This document shows positions 1-9,388 of a DNA stretch of 64,000 bases, in pieces (position 1 is the stretch's first letter; every line of letters begins with the position of its first letter). This DNA comes from Ignavibacteriales bacterium (GTDB lineage: Bacteria > Bacteroidota > Ignavibacteria > Ignavibacteriales > Melioribacteraceae), in NCBI GenBank assembly GCA_020061355.1, contig JAGUYK010000006.1, positions 372,001 through 436,000 on the forward strand, in the 5' to 3' direction. The notes under the pieces were generated by a model that saw only the letters and a list, made by a program, of their open reading frames with translations, was not told the origin of the DNA and did no database searches. The position numbers and the translations under genes are program-made.

Positions 1-761
1 ATTCCCTCAAAAGCGCCGCCGCATACAAACAAAATATTTTTTGTATTAATGTTAATTAAACTTTGCTCGGGATGTTTTCTTCCGCCGCGGGGCGGAACTC
101 CGGCAACTGTTCCTTCTAAGATTTTTAACAATGCTTGTTGAACACCTTCGCCCGAAACATCGCGCGTAATGGATACCGACTCACTCTTCCTTGCGATTTT
201 ATCTATTTCATCTATGTAGACAATCCCTTTTTGAGCTTTTTCTAAATTATAATCTGCGGCTTGAAGCAAACGGACTAAAACGGTTTCAACATCATCACCC
301 ACGTACCCGGCTTCTGTAAGTGTAGTTGCATCTGCAATCGCAAAAGGGACATCGAGAATACGCGCTAATGTTTGTGCCAATAAAGTTTTACCGACTCCCG
401 TAGGTCCGATCAATAAAATGTTACTCTTCTCTATTTCAACTTCATCCATATCGAATAGTGAAGTAGCTGCACTTACTCTTTTATAATGATTATAGACAGC
501 CACCGCTAATATCTTTTTTGCCAAGTCCTGATCTATTACATATTCATCCAAACTTTTCTTCATAAGATCGGGGGTCAGGGATGCATGATAAGTCTCTTTC
601 TTTGTAAAAGAGGCGACATTATTTTTTAAGATATCCACACTGGTTTTTATACAAATATCACAAATGTAAACGTCGGGTCCGGCTACCATGCTGGTAACTT
701 CGCTACCGTCTCTTCCGCAGAAAGAGCATTTTACACTTCTTGGTTCTCTGGAGTCCGTCAT
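1..761 (-). CDS. clpX: ATP-dependent Clp protease ATP-binding subunit ClpX (3' part cut by window edge)
   Basis: ClpX is the AAA+ unfoldase that feeds proteins to ClpP. Reading the minus strand from ATG at 761 gives an N-terminal four-cysteine zinc-binding domain (CSFC near residue 12, CDIC near residue 36). It continues into the AAA+ module with Walker A GPTGVGKT and Walker B VYIDEIDK, and on to [15 protein letters not shown]. About 253 of the usual 400-430 residues are inside the window; the rest lies beyond base 1. The ATG lies two bases after the stop of the TPR gene, so the two are probably co-transcribed. Confidence 0.95.
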   Translation of the reverse strand, partial: MTDSREPRSVKCSFCGRDGSEVTSMVAGPDVYICDICIKTSVDILKNNVASFTKKETYHASLTPDLMKKSLDEYVIDQDLAKKILAVAVYNHYKRVSAATSLFDMDEVEIEKSNILLIGPTGVGKTLLAQTLARILDVPFAIADATTLTEAGYVGDDVETVLVRLLQAADYNLEKAQKGIVYIDEIDKIARKSESVSITRDVSGEGVQQALLKILEGTVAGVPPRGGRKHPEQSLININTKNILFVCGGAFEG

Positions 762-763
762 TT

Positions 764-2614
764 TTAACCGCTTTTTGTTGTAGTTGCGTTTAAATATTCT
801 CTTGCTTTGTCAAAATATAAGGAGTTTGGGAATTTTTCAAGCATTTTCTGGTAGATTGAAGCAGCTTTTTGAAGGTCGACTATTCCGAATTGATAAGTCA
901 TTCCGAGCAAAAAAGTTGATTTATCTGCAAAAATCGAAGTTTTTGAACTGTCGGAAAGATTTTCAAGAATTTGAACAGCTGAAAAAAAATCGTCCTCAAC
1001 CAAAAAAATTTCCGCCAACTTATAATTTGCGAACTCATTTAGAACAAATAAGTTATGATTATCAGCTAAAGTTTTTAGTTCGACGATGGATTCTTTCAGC
1101 TTATTTTGAAATAAAAGTCGATCTGCTTTTGCAAATTTTACAAGATTGATAGAATCTTTTCTTGATGCTGAAATCAATGCAGAATATTCGATTGCATCAT
1201 TAGCGAAATCGTTATTCAAATTGGAAAGAAGTTCTTTAAGAATACTTAATGAACCGGAAAAGTCGCCATTCCAGAAATCTACGAGTCCTTGATAAAACTT
1301 TACCTCTATTACAGTTGATAGATCATTAATTTCAAATCTTCTACTTTGATTAAGCAAATTTTTCGCATCATCCATCCGATCTTCTTTAATTGCAATTTTT
1401 CCTTTGGCGAGCAAAGATAAAGCGGTGTAATTAGAAAAGGATGATTTTCGAATCACAAGGTCATATAAACTATCGGCTTTCGTATAATCATTTAATTGGT
1501 TGAAATAAATTTCGGCAATTCTAAAAATTGCTTCGACGTGTGTTGAGTTATCGGGATAAGCTTTTGCCAACTGTGAGTACGAATTAATAACAGCTTTGTA
1601 TTCTTCGGTAAATCTTATTTTAGGTATTTGTAACGGCTTCCATGATTCTGAATTGTTTTTAAGTTTAGTGTTGAGATCCTCCTCCAGTGTTCGCGAATAA
1701 CCAATTCGAGCAATTGGAAATAGTGGGGAATTAGAATAATTGTCCACAATATATTTGTATGCTTTTGCAGAAATTTCAAATTGTCTGTTTCTATATGTTT
1801 CCTGGGCAAAGCCGAAAATATAATTGCCACCGGCGTTAACTTTTTTATCAAACTGTTTTATGCTTTCGAATGCTTCATTATTCATTCCGCTCAATGAATA
1901 GCAGAAAGAAAGCAAGTCATGGAAAACCGGAAGTTTATTTTGATCGGCATATTTTTTTACAATGCGGATGGTGCTTTCCATTGCACCGGGTCTGCTGAAA
2001 TAGTTTTGAAATCTCGATTTTACGATTACTATTTGATCAGGTTTAATAGAAATAAGCGAGCAATATTCTTCGGCAGCCTCATCAAATCTCATATTAACAG
2101 AATAAATATTAGCCAGGTCTAATGAGAAAATAACCGGATCGCCGGAAAATGATTTGCCTCGTTGTAAAATTTCAATAGCTTTTTCGAAAGTACGGTTTTC
2201 GATAGCATAATTGGCCATCACCCGGTAAGTTATATATGAATTTGGATTCGTTTGTATTCCACGTTCCCATGAATCATATGCTTTTTCAATGTTATCCATC
2301 ATGTAATATGTTGAACCGAGAATACCGTAGAGATTTATATCTGCCGGAGTCGCCTTAATTTGACTTTCGAGAAGGGAAATTGATTCGTTATATTTTTTTT
2401 GGTTTACTAAAACTTTGTTCAGGGCATTGAGATATGTGAAATTCCATGACTGGAGTTCATATATTTCACGATAAATATTCTCGGCTTTTTCAAGTTGTCC
2501 TGACTGTTCGTAAGTCTGCGCTAACCGTAATTTGTTTTCGAAATTTAGATCAATCTGGCCGGGAAGATTAACAGTAATTAGAAAGAAGAGAGATGTAAAT
2601 ATCAAACGTTTCAT
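764..2614 (-). CDS. Secreted tetratricopeptide-repeat protein
   Basis: Exported TPR protein of about 616 residues. I place the start at the ATG at 2614, because it gives a signal peptide ([20 protein letters not shown]) and begins one base after the stop of the upstream oxidase gene; a longer reading to 2674 would overlap that gene. The rest is helical, with repeated TPR-type patterns ([19 protein letters not shown] near the N terminus; [19 protein letters not shown] near the C terminus). Such proteins usually scaffold envelope complexes, but no specific partner can be named. It sits between a FAD oxidase gene and clpX with minimal gaps, suggesting one transcript. Its role is unknown. Confidence 0.8.
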   Translation of the reverse strand: MKRLIFTSLFFLITVNLPGQIDLNFENKLRLAQTYEQSGQLEKAENIYREIYELQSWNFTYLNALNKVLVNQKKYNESISLLESQIKATPADINLYGILGSTYYMMDNIEKAYDSWERGIQTNPNSYITYRVMANYAIENRTFEKAIEILQRGKSFSGDPVIFSLDLANIYSVNMRFDEAAEEYCSLISIKPDQIVIVKSRFQNYFSRPGAMESTIRIVKKYADQNKLPVFHDLLSFCYSLSGMNNEAFESIKQFDKKVNAGGNYIFGFAQETYRNRQFEISAKAYKYIVDNYSNSPLFPIARIGYSRTLEEDLNTKLKNNSESWKPLQIPKIRFTEEYKAVINSYSQLAKAYPDNSTHVEAIFRIAEIYFNQLNDYTKADSLYDLVIRKSSFSNYTALSLLAKGKIAIKEDRMDDAKNLLNQSRRFEINDLSTVIEVKFYQGLVDFWNGDFSGSLSILKELLSNLNNDFANDAIEYSALISASRKDSINLVKFAKADRLLFQNKLKESIVELKTLADNHNLFVLNEFANYKLAEIFLVEDDFFSAVQILENLSDSSKTSIFADKSTFLLGMTYQFGIVDLQKAASIYQKMLEKFPNSLYFDKAREYLNATTTKSG

Positions 2615-2615
2615 T

Positions 2616-4100
2616 TTAATCGAGATACTTTTTATCAAAGATATTTCCGATACAAAGAATCTTGTTCGGATCAAAAACTAATTTTAATGATGCCATTTTT
2701 TTAACAGCCTCTTCTCCATACATTCGAAGTAAATACTCTCTTTTGAATTTTCCAATCCCGTGTTCTGCCGATACGGTACCTTTCAGCCGAATTGCTAGAT
2801 CACAAATGTCTGAATAAACTTCCATTGCGCTAACATACTCTGAATTATTTTGTGGAAGCATATTAAGGTGCATTTGAGAATCTCCGAAATGGCCGTAAAT
2901 TACATAATCCAGACCTCGCGTTTCTACAATATCTTTAGAGTTTTGTAATAAATTCCGAAACGATTCATGCGGAACCGCAACATCAGTCCCGACTTTTCTC
3001 AGTCCTCTTTGCGAAATATATTCATTAACTTTCCAGGAAATTGCATGTCTGAATTCTTTGAATGAGTTTTCATCAGCTTTTCCAATTGCAATCCAGGAGT
3101 TATCAATCCGGCAATTCCACTTGTTGAGTAAATCAAACCATGCATTGGTTATATCATCCTCATTTTTGTCTATTTCCTGCTCAAACCATACAGCTGCTTT
3201 TGAGTTGTTAGGAATTTTCCGGTAATCATCCATTAAAAATTTTAACGAACGCTCATCAAAGAATTCAAGACCCCTTGCCGATATTCCAATTGATTCATTC
3301 TCTTCATTTATATTCTCTTGTGAAAATGATCTGGCAGTTTCAATAAAACCAATGGCATCAGCTTCCAAATTAAAGAATGCAATGCACGAAAAAATGTTAT
3401 ATGGCAGATCAATTAACTTTAATTTTATCTCTGTAATTACACCAAGGGTTCCTTCGGAACCGATAAACAGATCAATAAGATCCATATTCTTCTGACAGAA
3501 ATAACCGGCTGCGTTTTTTGTAGCAGGCATATCATAATTCGGTAATTGAAAAGAAATAATCCTGCCGCTGTCGGCAATGATTAGAGCATCAAATACATCA
3601 GCCCGAAATTGATCACGCGATATTGTTAATGTTTCCCCATTGGGTAACACAATTCTTAACGATAGAACATAATCCCTTGTTGGTCCGTATTTAAAAGTTC
3701 TTGCACCCGAAGAATTAGTAGCTACAGTAGCGCCGATGAAACAATTCCGTTCAGTAGGATCCGGCGGATAAAATAAATTTCTTGATTCAACCTCATCCTG
3801 AAAATCCTTCAATAATACTCCCGGCTGAACTACTGCAAATTTTTCTTTCTCATTTATCTCCAATATTCTATTCAGCCGCTCGGTAGAAAGCACAATCCCT
3901 TTTTCTGGCACTCTTGCACCAGTTAATCCTGTGCCGTTACCGGAGACAGTAATCTCTGATTTTGAAATATTGCACTCTTTTATTAACTCAACTATTTCAG
4001 ATTCATTTTCAGGAAAGTAAACAGCATGGCATCTGCCGGTATAATTTGAGGCATCTGATATAAAATTCTGTATCTCATCCGGGTCGGTTTTGATTATCAT
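2616..4100 (-). CDS. FAD-binding oxidase of the GlcD / D-lactate dehydrogenase family
   Basis: 494-residue flavoprotein, probably oxidising a 2-hydroxy acid such as glycolate or D-lactate. An N-terminal PCMH-type FAD-binding domain is visible (EITVSGNGTGLTGARVPEKG, FYPPDPTERNCFIGATVATN, GARTFKYGPTRDYV, GSEGTLGVITEIKLKL). The C-terminal FAD-oxidase domain ends with VSAEHGIGKFKREYL and FDPNKILCIGNIF, as in GlcD. No Fe-S domain is fused, so it resembles stand-alone GlcD rather than the fused dehydrogenases, and no GlcE/GlcF partner is adjacent. The substrate cannot be decided from sequence. It lies in an apparent operon with the TPR gene and clpX. Confidence 0.85.
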   Translation of the reverse strand: MIIKTDPDEIQNFISDASNYTGRCHAVYFPENESEIVELIKECNISKSEITVSGNGTGLTGARVPEKGIVLSTERLNRILEINEKEKFAVVQPGVLLKDFQDEVESRNLFYPPDPTERNCFIGATVATNSSGARTFKYGPTRDYVLSLRIVLPNGETLTISRDQFRADVFDALIIADSGRIISFQLPNYDMPATKNAAGYFCQKNMDLIDLFIGSEGTLGVITEIKLKLIDLPYNIFSCIAFFNLEADAIGFIETARSFSQENINEENESIGISARGLEFFDERSLKFLMDDYRKIPNNSKAAVWFEQEIDKNEDDITNAWFDLLNKWNCRIDNSWIAIGKADENSFKEFRHAISWKVNEYISQRGLRKVGTDVAVPHESFRNLLQNSKDIVETRGLDYVIYGHFGDSQMHLNMLPQNNSEYVSAMEVYSDICDLAIRLKGTVSAEHGIGKFKREYLLRMYGEEAVKKMASLKLVFDPNKILCIGNIFDKKYLD

Positions 4101-4123
4101 GGGAAAAAAGTGAAGTTGATAAA

Positions 4124-4339
4124 CTAATCGACAGGTTTATTATGGCGCAGCATTATTTCTTTCCACGTCTTTAAATCCAGCTGCTCGGATTCATCAATCA
4201 GCATTATCGGAATATCATCCTCAATACGATAACGGCGGCGGCTTACTTTATCAACCGACACAAGGAAATTACCGTCAAGCACCAGATCCGCTTTCGTTTC
4301 CGGACAGCAGAGTATTTCGAGCAATTCTTTTGAAATCAT
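4124..4339 (-). CDS. Trm112-like small protein
   Basis: 71-residue protein of the Trm112/YcaR type (LLEILCCPETKADLVLDGN, then YRIEDDIPIMLIDE). The start is the ATG at 4339, preceded by GGAG at a suitable distance; a longer open frame reaches 4435 but lacks a ribosome site and family similarity. Eukaryotic and archaeal Trm112 activates methyltransferases, and bacterial homologues are small, poorly characterised partners. Only the first cysteine pair is present; the second zinc pair of some relatives is absent. It is divergent from the GNAT gene across about 90 bases and 23 bases upstream of the oxidase gene. Confidence 0.75.
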   Translation of the reverse strand: MISKELLEILCCPETKADLVLDGNFLVSVDKVSRRRYRIEDDIPIMLIDESEQLDLKTWKEIMLRHNKPVD

Positions 4340-4428
4340 TTTTATTCTCCGGTTTCGTTGTTCATATAATTTCTTAAATTTGCCTTCAATTGTAATAAAA
4401 AAAGAGAACAATTTTAAGTTAATTGTGT

Positions 4429-5001
4429 ATGACACCGCAGTTTAATTCAAATATTATAAAAGATGTTCCGGTTCTGGAATCAGAAAGGCTGATTCTTAGA
4501 AGTTTTGCCGAGGACGATATTGACGATATTTTTGAATATGCATCGATCCCTGAAGTAACAGAATATTTACCATGGGAAACCCACCGTACGATTGACGATA
4601 CAAAGGCTTTCTTAAAAATATCGAACGAAATGTTCGAGAATAGGGATATCGTTGATTTTGCAATTGTTCTGAAATCTGAAAAAAAAGTAATTGGTGGAAT
4701 ATCAATTAGAGAGTGGAATAATGCAAACAGGTGTGCCGATATTGGTTATGTCATTTCTCCCAAATATTGGAATAGAGGAATTATTACAGAAGCAATTAGA
4801 CGTATCATCAAATTTGGTTTTGATAAATTGAATGCAAACCGAATTGAAGCTCACTGTGATGAAAAGAATATTGGTTCTTACCGGGCAATGGAAAAAGCCG
4901 GGATGAAATATGAAGGGACATTGCGCCAAAAAGTTATGATGAAAGGGAGCTTTGTTAATATGAAGCTCTATTCTATTTTAAAAGAGGAATATTCTGAATG
5001 A
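4429..5001 (+). CDS. GNAT-family N-acetyltransferase (RimJ/RimL type)
   Basis: 190-residue acetyltransferase. Family hallmarks are LESERLILRSFAEDDIDDIF at the N terminus, ADIGYVISPKYWNRGIITEA (acetyl-CoA-binding region; Q/R-x-x-G variant RGI) and NIGSYRAMEKAGMKYEGTLR near the C terminus, typical of RimJ/RimL-like enzymes acting on protein N termini or small amines. I take ATG 4429; a TTG two codons earlier is possible. The stop overlaps the ATG of the trpF-like gene by four bases (ATGA), so the two are translationally coupled. The substrate is unknown. Confidence 0.85.
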   Translation: MTPQFNSNIIKDVPVLESERLILRSFAEDDIDDIFEYASIPEVTEYLPWETHRTIDDTKAFLKISNEMFENRDIVDFAIVLKSEKKVIGGISIREWNNANRCADIGYVISPKYWNRGIITEAIRRIIKFGFDKLNANRIEAHCDEKNIGSYRAMEKAGMKYEGTLRQKVMMKGSFVNMKLYSILKEEYSE

Positions 5002-5660
5002 CGCGTGTAAAAATCTGCTGTATATCAAGTATTGAAGAAGCCAAACTTGCAGTGGAGTACGGTGCATCTGCTCTGGGATTGGTTTCAAGTATGCCGAGCG
5101 GACCAGGCGTGATAAGTGAGGATTTAATTGAGGAGATTGCATTATCGGTTCCCCCGGGAATCTCGACATTCCTCTTAACCTCATTACAAGAGACTGATGG
5201 AATAATCGAACAGCACAGGAAGTGTAAAACCAGCACCATTCAAATTTGCGATCATCTGGTGAATGGATCTCACCGCCAACTGAAGAAAGCACTACCCGGG
5301 ATTAAAATTGTTCAGGTCATTCATGTAACCGGTGATAAATCTATTCATGACGCAATAGATGTATCTAAAAATGTTGATGCCCTCCTTCTAGATAGCGGTA
5401 ATCAGAAACTAACCGTGAAAGAACTGGGTGGAACGGGTCGCACGCACGACTGGAGGATCAGTAAAATAATAAGAGAATCAATTCATGTCCCTATTTATTT
5501 AGCAGGTGGATTAAATCCTTTAAACGTTTCCGATGCAATAGGTATGGTTAAACCTTTCGGACTCGATCTCTGTTCGGGTGTCAGAACCAATAATAAACTT
5601 GACGAAACTAAATTGAAATTATTCTTTCAAAACGTAAGAGAAGCGGATAAAAATAATTGA
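4998..5660 (+). CDS. trpF: Phosphoribosylanthranilate isomerase-like protein (TrpF family)
   Basis: 220-residue TIM-barrel protein of the N-(5'-phosphoribosyl)anthranilate isomerase family, the third step of tryptophan synthesis. Visible motifs are the N-terminal VKICCIS (usual KICGI, with the catalytic Cys), LLLDS (catalytic Asp), LGGTGRTHDW (phosphate loop), LAGGLNP and the closing GLDLCSGVRT in place of the usual DLSSGVE. The substitutions make it somewhat divergent. It is not in a trp operon here: it overlaps the GNAT gene upstream and the TTG start of a membrane protein downstream. Either it supplies TrpF from an unlinked site or it is a relative with a shifted substrate. Confidence 0.75.
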   Translation: MTRVKICCISSIEEAKLAVEYGASALGLVSSMPSGPGVISEDLIEEIALSVPPGISTFLLTSLQETDGIIEQHRKCKTSTIQICDHLVNGSHRQLKKALPGIKIVQVIHVTGDKSIHDAIDVSKNVDALLLDSGNQKLTVKELGGTGRTHDWRISKIIRESIHVPIYLAGGLNPLNVSDAIGMVKPFGLDLCSGVRTNNKLDETKLKLFFQNVREADKNN

Positions 5661-6964
5661 AAGACTCTTCAGAACTTTCTTACAAAAAGATTTTAATTTT
5701 CTGGCTGCCGTTGCTTGCAACCTGGCTGATGATGTCTATAGAGGGTCCTTACCTTACCGCACTAATAGCAAGGTTAGCCGAGCCGGAATACAACCTTGCT
5801 GCTTACGGTGTTGCCTTTTCCATTGCGTTGATAGTAGAATCCCCGGTTATAATGATGCTGAGTGCCGCAACTGCATTGGTCGACGGGAAATATTCATTCT
5901 TTAAGCTCCGGACTTTTGTATATACTCTCAATCTGTTATTAATTGTTTTTATGCTCATTCTTATTTATCCGCCTGTTTTTGAATTCCTTTCTATTAAAGT
6001 AATAAACTTGCCCGAGCGGGTGGCGCATTTGACTCACATGGCGGTAACAATCTTAATACCATGGGCCCCTGCAATCGGTTACAGACGATTTTATCAGGGA
6101 ATATTGATAAGAAATAACATGACACGAATTGTTGCTTATGGAACTATAGTAAGATTAATAAGTATGTCCCTTACAGCATTACTACTTTTTGGAACAACCA
6201 ATATTCATGGAGTAGTAGTTGGTGCCTCTGCATTATCTGTCGGCGTTGTTATTGAAGCAATGGCAACAAGGTTGATGTCGCGAAAAGCGATAAAAAATAT
6301 TGTTAATTCGGGAGGGATCGGGACTCAAATTTCATACAACGAAATACTGAAATTTTATTATCCTCTGGTTCTTACATCTTTTATTTCGCTTGGTATTCAT
6401 CCCATCGTTATTTTTTTTCTCGGACAGAGCAGAATGTCATTGGAATCGCTTGCGGTTCTTCCGGTATTGAATTCCCTGGTATTTATTTTCAGAGCTTTTG
6501 GATTATCATATCAGGAAGTCGGGATCGCTTTAATCAAATCGAAAAAAGATTTTATTAAGCTTAGAAATTTTGCTTTTGGAATGGCTTTATTTGTCGTTGC
6601 AGGTCTTGCATCAATTTCTTTTACTCCGCTTGGTGATCTCTGGCTTCTTGGGGTTTCCGGGTTGTCGCAAGAACTGGCAGAGTTTTCAAGACTTCCTTTA
6701 ATGATCTATACAATCTTTCCTCTAACAACCGTCTGGATCAACTTTCAAAGATCTCTTTTGGTAAATGTGAGAAGAACAAAACCGATTACATATGCAACAA
6801 TAATTGAAGTTACCGGTGTTATACTATTGCTCTTCCTAACAATTAGATATTTTGATTGGGTCGGCGTTACTGCTGCGGTTGTTTCATATACTCTTGGAAG
6901 AATGGCGGCAAATTTATATTTAATTGGACCATTTAAAAAAGCGAAGGAAATAAAATTTATATAA
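5657..6964 (+). CDS. Polytopic membrane protein, MATE/ANKH-like
   Basis: 435 residues with about a dozen hydrophobic helices. The layout resembles the MOP flippase superfamily: two similar halves, each opening with a helix containing a WxPL-type motif (FWLPLLATWLMM near residue 15; FYYPLVLTSFISLG near residue 232). The second half resembles ANKH-type proteins more than drug-efflux MATE proteins. The start is a TTG whose bases overlap the TGA of the trpF-like gene; the next methionines fall inside the first helix, so this start is needed. The substrate is unknown. It is co-transcribed with the two preceding genes and convergent with the response regulator gene. Confidence 0.65.
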   Translation: MKDSSELSYKKILIFWLPLLATWLMMSIEGPYLTALIARLAEPEYNLAAYGVAFSIALIVESPVIMMLSAATALVDGKYSFFKLRTFVYTLNLLLIVFMLILIYPPVFEFLSIKVINLPERVAHLTHMAVTILIPWAPAIGYRRFYQGILIRNNMTRIVAYGTIVRLISMSLTALLLFGTTNIHGVVVGASALSVGVVIEAMATRLMSRKAIKNIVNSGGIGTQISYNEILKFYYPLVLTSFISLGIHPIVIFFLGQSRMSLESLAVLPVLNSLVFIFRAFGLSYQEVGIALIKSKKDFIKLRNFAFGMALFVVAGLASISFTPLGDLWLLGVSGLSQELAEFSRLPLMIYTIFPLTTVWINFQRSLLVNVRRTKPITYATIIEVTGVILLLFLTIRYFDWVGVTAAVVSYTLGRMAANLYLIGPFKKAKEIKFI

Positions 6965-6987
6965 TTAGAAAATCCTGTCATGGTTGC

Positions 6988-7680
6988 TCACCCCACCACT
7001 AATTTGAAACCGGAACCGTGGACGTTTATAATCTGAATCCGGAGGTCACCCTTTAAATAACCTCGCAATTTTGTCACATAAACATCCATACTTCGCGAAG
7101 TGAAGTAACTATCGTTTTTCCAGATTTTGTGAAGAGCTTCAGATCTTTCCAGCAGTTCATTCTGTTTCAGGCATAGCAGATTAAGCAGCTCTGCTTCTCT
7201 GGATGTAAGCTTCTGCTCTTTTTTATTTAGGCAGAGAGTCCTTGTATCAAAATGGAATTTATAATTACCGATTTGAATAACAGTTTTATTATGGTTTTCA
7301 ATATGTCTCGTATTACGCTTTAAAACTGCATTGATACGCAAAATCAATTCTTCCATGCTGAATGGTTTTGAAATGTAATCATCAGCCCCAAGTTTTAATC
7401 CTTCTAACTTATCATCAAGCATTGATTTAGCCGAAAGGAAAACGAACGGTGTATCACTAATGCTCCTGATTTTTGCAGCCAATGTGAAGCCATCAACTTT
7501 GGGCATCATTACATCAAGGATGCAGATATCAAAGCTGTTTTTATTGAAGATCTTTAATGCATCCTCTCCATTTAAAGTATGAACCACGTCAAAGTTTTTT
7601 ACAGTCAAAAATTCCTTGAGTAAAGTTCCAAGATTAGCATCATCCTCAACAAGCAATATTTTTACATTTGCTTTGCTCAT
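6988..7680 (-). CDS. OmpR-family response regulator
   Basis: 230-residue DNA-binding response regulator. The receiver domain has the acidic pair EDD (12-14), phospho-acceptor Asp56 in ILDVMMPKVDG, and Lys in SKPFS. The C-terminal winged helix (about 130-230) has LTSREAELLNLL and SMDVYVTKLRGYL and ends GSGFKLVVG. Its start overlaps the kinase stop by four bases (ATGA), so kinase and regulator are co-translated. It probably binds the direct TTAACATT repeats upstream of the kinase gene. The pair resembles RprXY-type systems of Bacteroidota; the signal is unknown. Confidence 0.92.
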   Translation of the reverse strand: MSKANVKILLVEDDANLGTLLKEFLTVKNFDVVHTLNGEDALKIFNKNSFDICILDVMMPKVDGFTLAAKIRSISDTPFVFLSAKSMLDDKLEGLKLGADDYISKPFSMEELILRINAVLKRNTRHIENHNKTVIQIGNYKFHFDTRTLCLNKKEQKLTSREAELLNLLCLKQNELLERSEALHKIWKNDSYFTSRSMDVYVTKLRGYLKGDLRIQIINVHGSGFKLVVG

Positions 7681-9260
7681 TGTAAAGGTAGAATAATTTC
7701 GAATTTACTTCCTTCCCCCGGTTTGCTGCTTGCAGAAATTTTTCCGCCGTGGGCTTCAATAATCTGTTTTGAATAACTCAGTCCGATTCCGTTTCCTCTT
7801 ACATTATGAATATTGCCGGTTGGGACCCGGTAAAACGAATCAAATATTTTATCAACCTGATCTTTTGCAATTCCGGTCCCGTTATCGCTCACTGAAATCA
7901 TTATTCCATCCGGAACAACAGACGATACAATTTCTATTATGGGTTCTCTATCGTTATATTTAATTGCGTTGTCAATCAAATTACTAATCACATTAATCAT
8001 ATGGAATTTGTCAGCCATTATAAAAATTGATTCAGGCGCCTGAGCAAAATTGATCTTTCCGTTTCCTGTTGATATAACACTTTCACACTTACTTATAGCT
8101 TTCATAATTATTTCATTTAGATCTATTTCATCCTTTGAAAGATGGATAGTTTCCTTTTCGAAAGACGCCGTATTCAGTAACGTTTCAACCATCATTCTAA
8201 GTCGTTCGTTCTCCTCTTTGATTATTGCCGCGAAGCGGTCTACGGAGGATTGTCCTTTAACCAGCTCCGGTTCTTTAAGTGCTTCACATGCTACCGAAAT
8301 AGTCGAGATTGGTGTTTTAAATTCATGCGTGATATTATTTATAAGATCGTTTTTTATTTCTGCAATTTTCTTCTGTCTGATAAACATCTGCAGGGTTTTA
8401 TAGAACAAACCTGAAATTACAATGATGAGAAGGATCGATAATGCGAGCATTCCGGAAATGGAAGAAAGCAAGTAAGTATTTTTATCAGGGAAATAAATTA
8501 TCAGTTGATTCGGCTCGTTAAAAATCTCATCCGGAAAAAGATAAGTACGTATTTTCGATTTATTTAACTCAGCTTCATCTGTGCCTTCTTTAAGTAGAAC
8601 AAGTGTGTCTTTAGAGCTTTTTTGAACTCCAAAGTAAAAGTCGGTATCAATCCCGAAATTTTTCAATTCATTTGCGATAGCGTCATTAAGCTCGGTTTCA
8701 TTAATTCTTTCTTCGAGTTTTTTGGTTATGTTAACACGTATTATGTCTGTAACCACCTCGTCAACAAGTCGTGTTCGGTTTTGCTTAAAGGAATCGAGCT
8801 TTGCCAGCCATTGAATATCATTGCCGGTAATTATAATATTTTTATGTGCTGACTTTACAGTATCAAATTTGGTTACACTTATTTCGTCATTATTTTTTTT
8901 TGAATCTGTCTTGAATTCGAAATGATATTTATATCCCGGTGAATTTAGACTATCTCTTTTAACAAACTTGATTTGCAATGTGGAATCAATATGTTTGAGC
9001 GACGTTTGTCTTTTCTCTTCAGTAACAATAATACCCACATCATTCTTTTTATCCGGATCGATATTTCTTAAAACGCTTCTAACGGTTTCCTTCTTGTCTA
9101 TTTTTTGCGCAACTCTTAAAAGTGCATCGTTCGCTTTTCTTTCAAAGCGTTCTTCCTCAACCTTTATAACGCCGGTTATCCAGTAGATCTGCATTGCGAT
9201 TAAACCGATTACCGATAAAGTCATAATCGCTACAATTATTTTAATTTTTTGCCCTTTCAT
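7677..9260 (-). CDS. Membrane sensor histidine kinase
   Basis: 527 residues with two transmembrane helices (about 8-30 and 266-288) flanking a periplasmic domain of about 230 residues with no recognised sensor fold. The HisKA box is NNITHEFKTPIST, with phospho-acceptor His312. The HATPase region shows the N box (ISNLIDNAIKYND), G1 (SVSDNGTGIAKD), F box (IFDSFYRV) and G2 (VRGNGIGLSYSKQI). It is the first gene of a two-gene operon with the OmpR regulator. It is divergent from an acidic secreted protein gene that is a likely target or accessory of the system. Confidence 0.92.
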   Translation of the reverse strand: MKGQKIKIIVAIMTLSVIGLIAMQIYWITGVIKVEEERFERKANDALLRVAQKIDKKETVRSVLRNIDPDKKNDVGIIVTEEKRQTSLKHIDSTLQIKFVKRDSLNSPGYKYHFEFKTDSKKNNDEISVTKFDTVKSAHKNIIITGNDIQWLAKLDSFKQNRTRLVDEVVTDIIRVNITKKLEERINETELNDAIANELKNFGIDTDFYFGVQKSSKDTLVLLKEGTDEAELNKSKIRTYLFPDEIFNEPNQLIIYFPDKNTYLLSSISGMLALSILLIIVISGLFYKTLQMFIRQKKIAEIKNDLINNITHEFKTPISTISVACEALKEPELVKGQSSVDRFAAIIKEENERLRMMVETLLNTASFEKETIHLSKDEIDLNEIIMKAISKCESVISTGNGKINFAQAPESIFIMADKFHMINVISNLIDNAIKYNDREPIIEIVSSVVPDGIMISVSDNGTGIAKDQVDKIFDSFYRVPTGNIHNVRGNGIGLSYSKQIIEAHGGKISASSKPGEGSKFEIILPLQ

Positions 9261-9299
9261 GTTCGTAAATTTAATTTAACCCATCATATAATGCCCGGA

Positions 9300-9339
9300 T
9301 TTAACATTTTTTAACATTCTTTAAGAACCCATTAACAGA
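9300..9339. promoter_or_regulatory. Direct TTAACATT repeats, probable OmpR-family operator
   Basis: In the divergent region between the kinase gene and the secreted protein gene, TTAACATT occurs at 9301 and again at 9311, followed by TTAAGA at 9321 and TTAACA at 9332. Two to four direct half-sites at 10-11 base spacing are the classic binding arrangement of OmpR/PhoB-type regulators. The placement fits autoregulation plus control of the plus-strand gene. A TAnnTTTG-like -7 element (taaatttg, 9359-9366) lies just downstream on the plus strand. This is inferred from pattern only. Confidence 0.5.
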
Positions 9340-9388
9340 ATTGGATTGTAAGATAGTATAAATTTGCATTCAAAAAGGAGGACGTACC

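Noticed and set aside
784..1149. Open frame on the plus strand over the TPR gene
   Set aside because: Antisense shadow of a clear minus-strand TPR gene; no ribosome site or family pattern.
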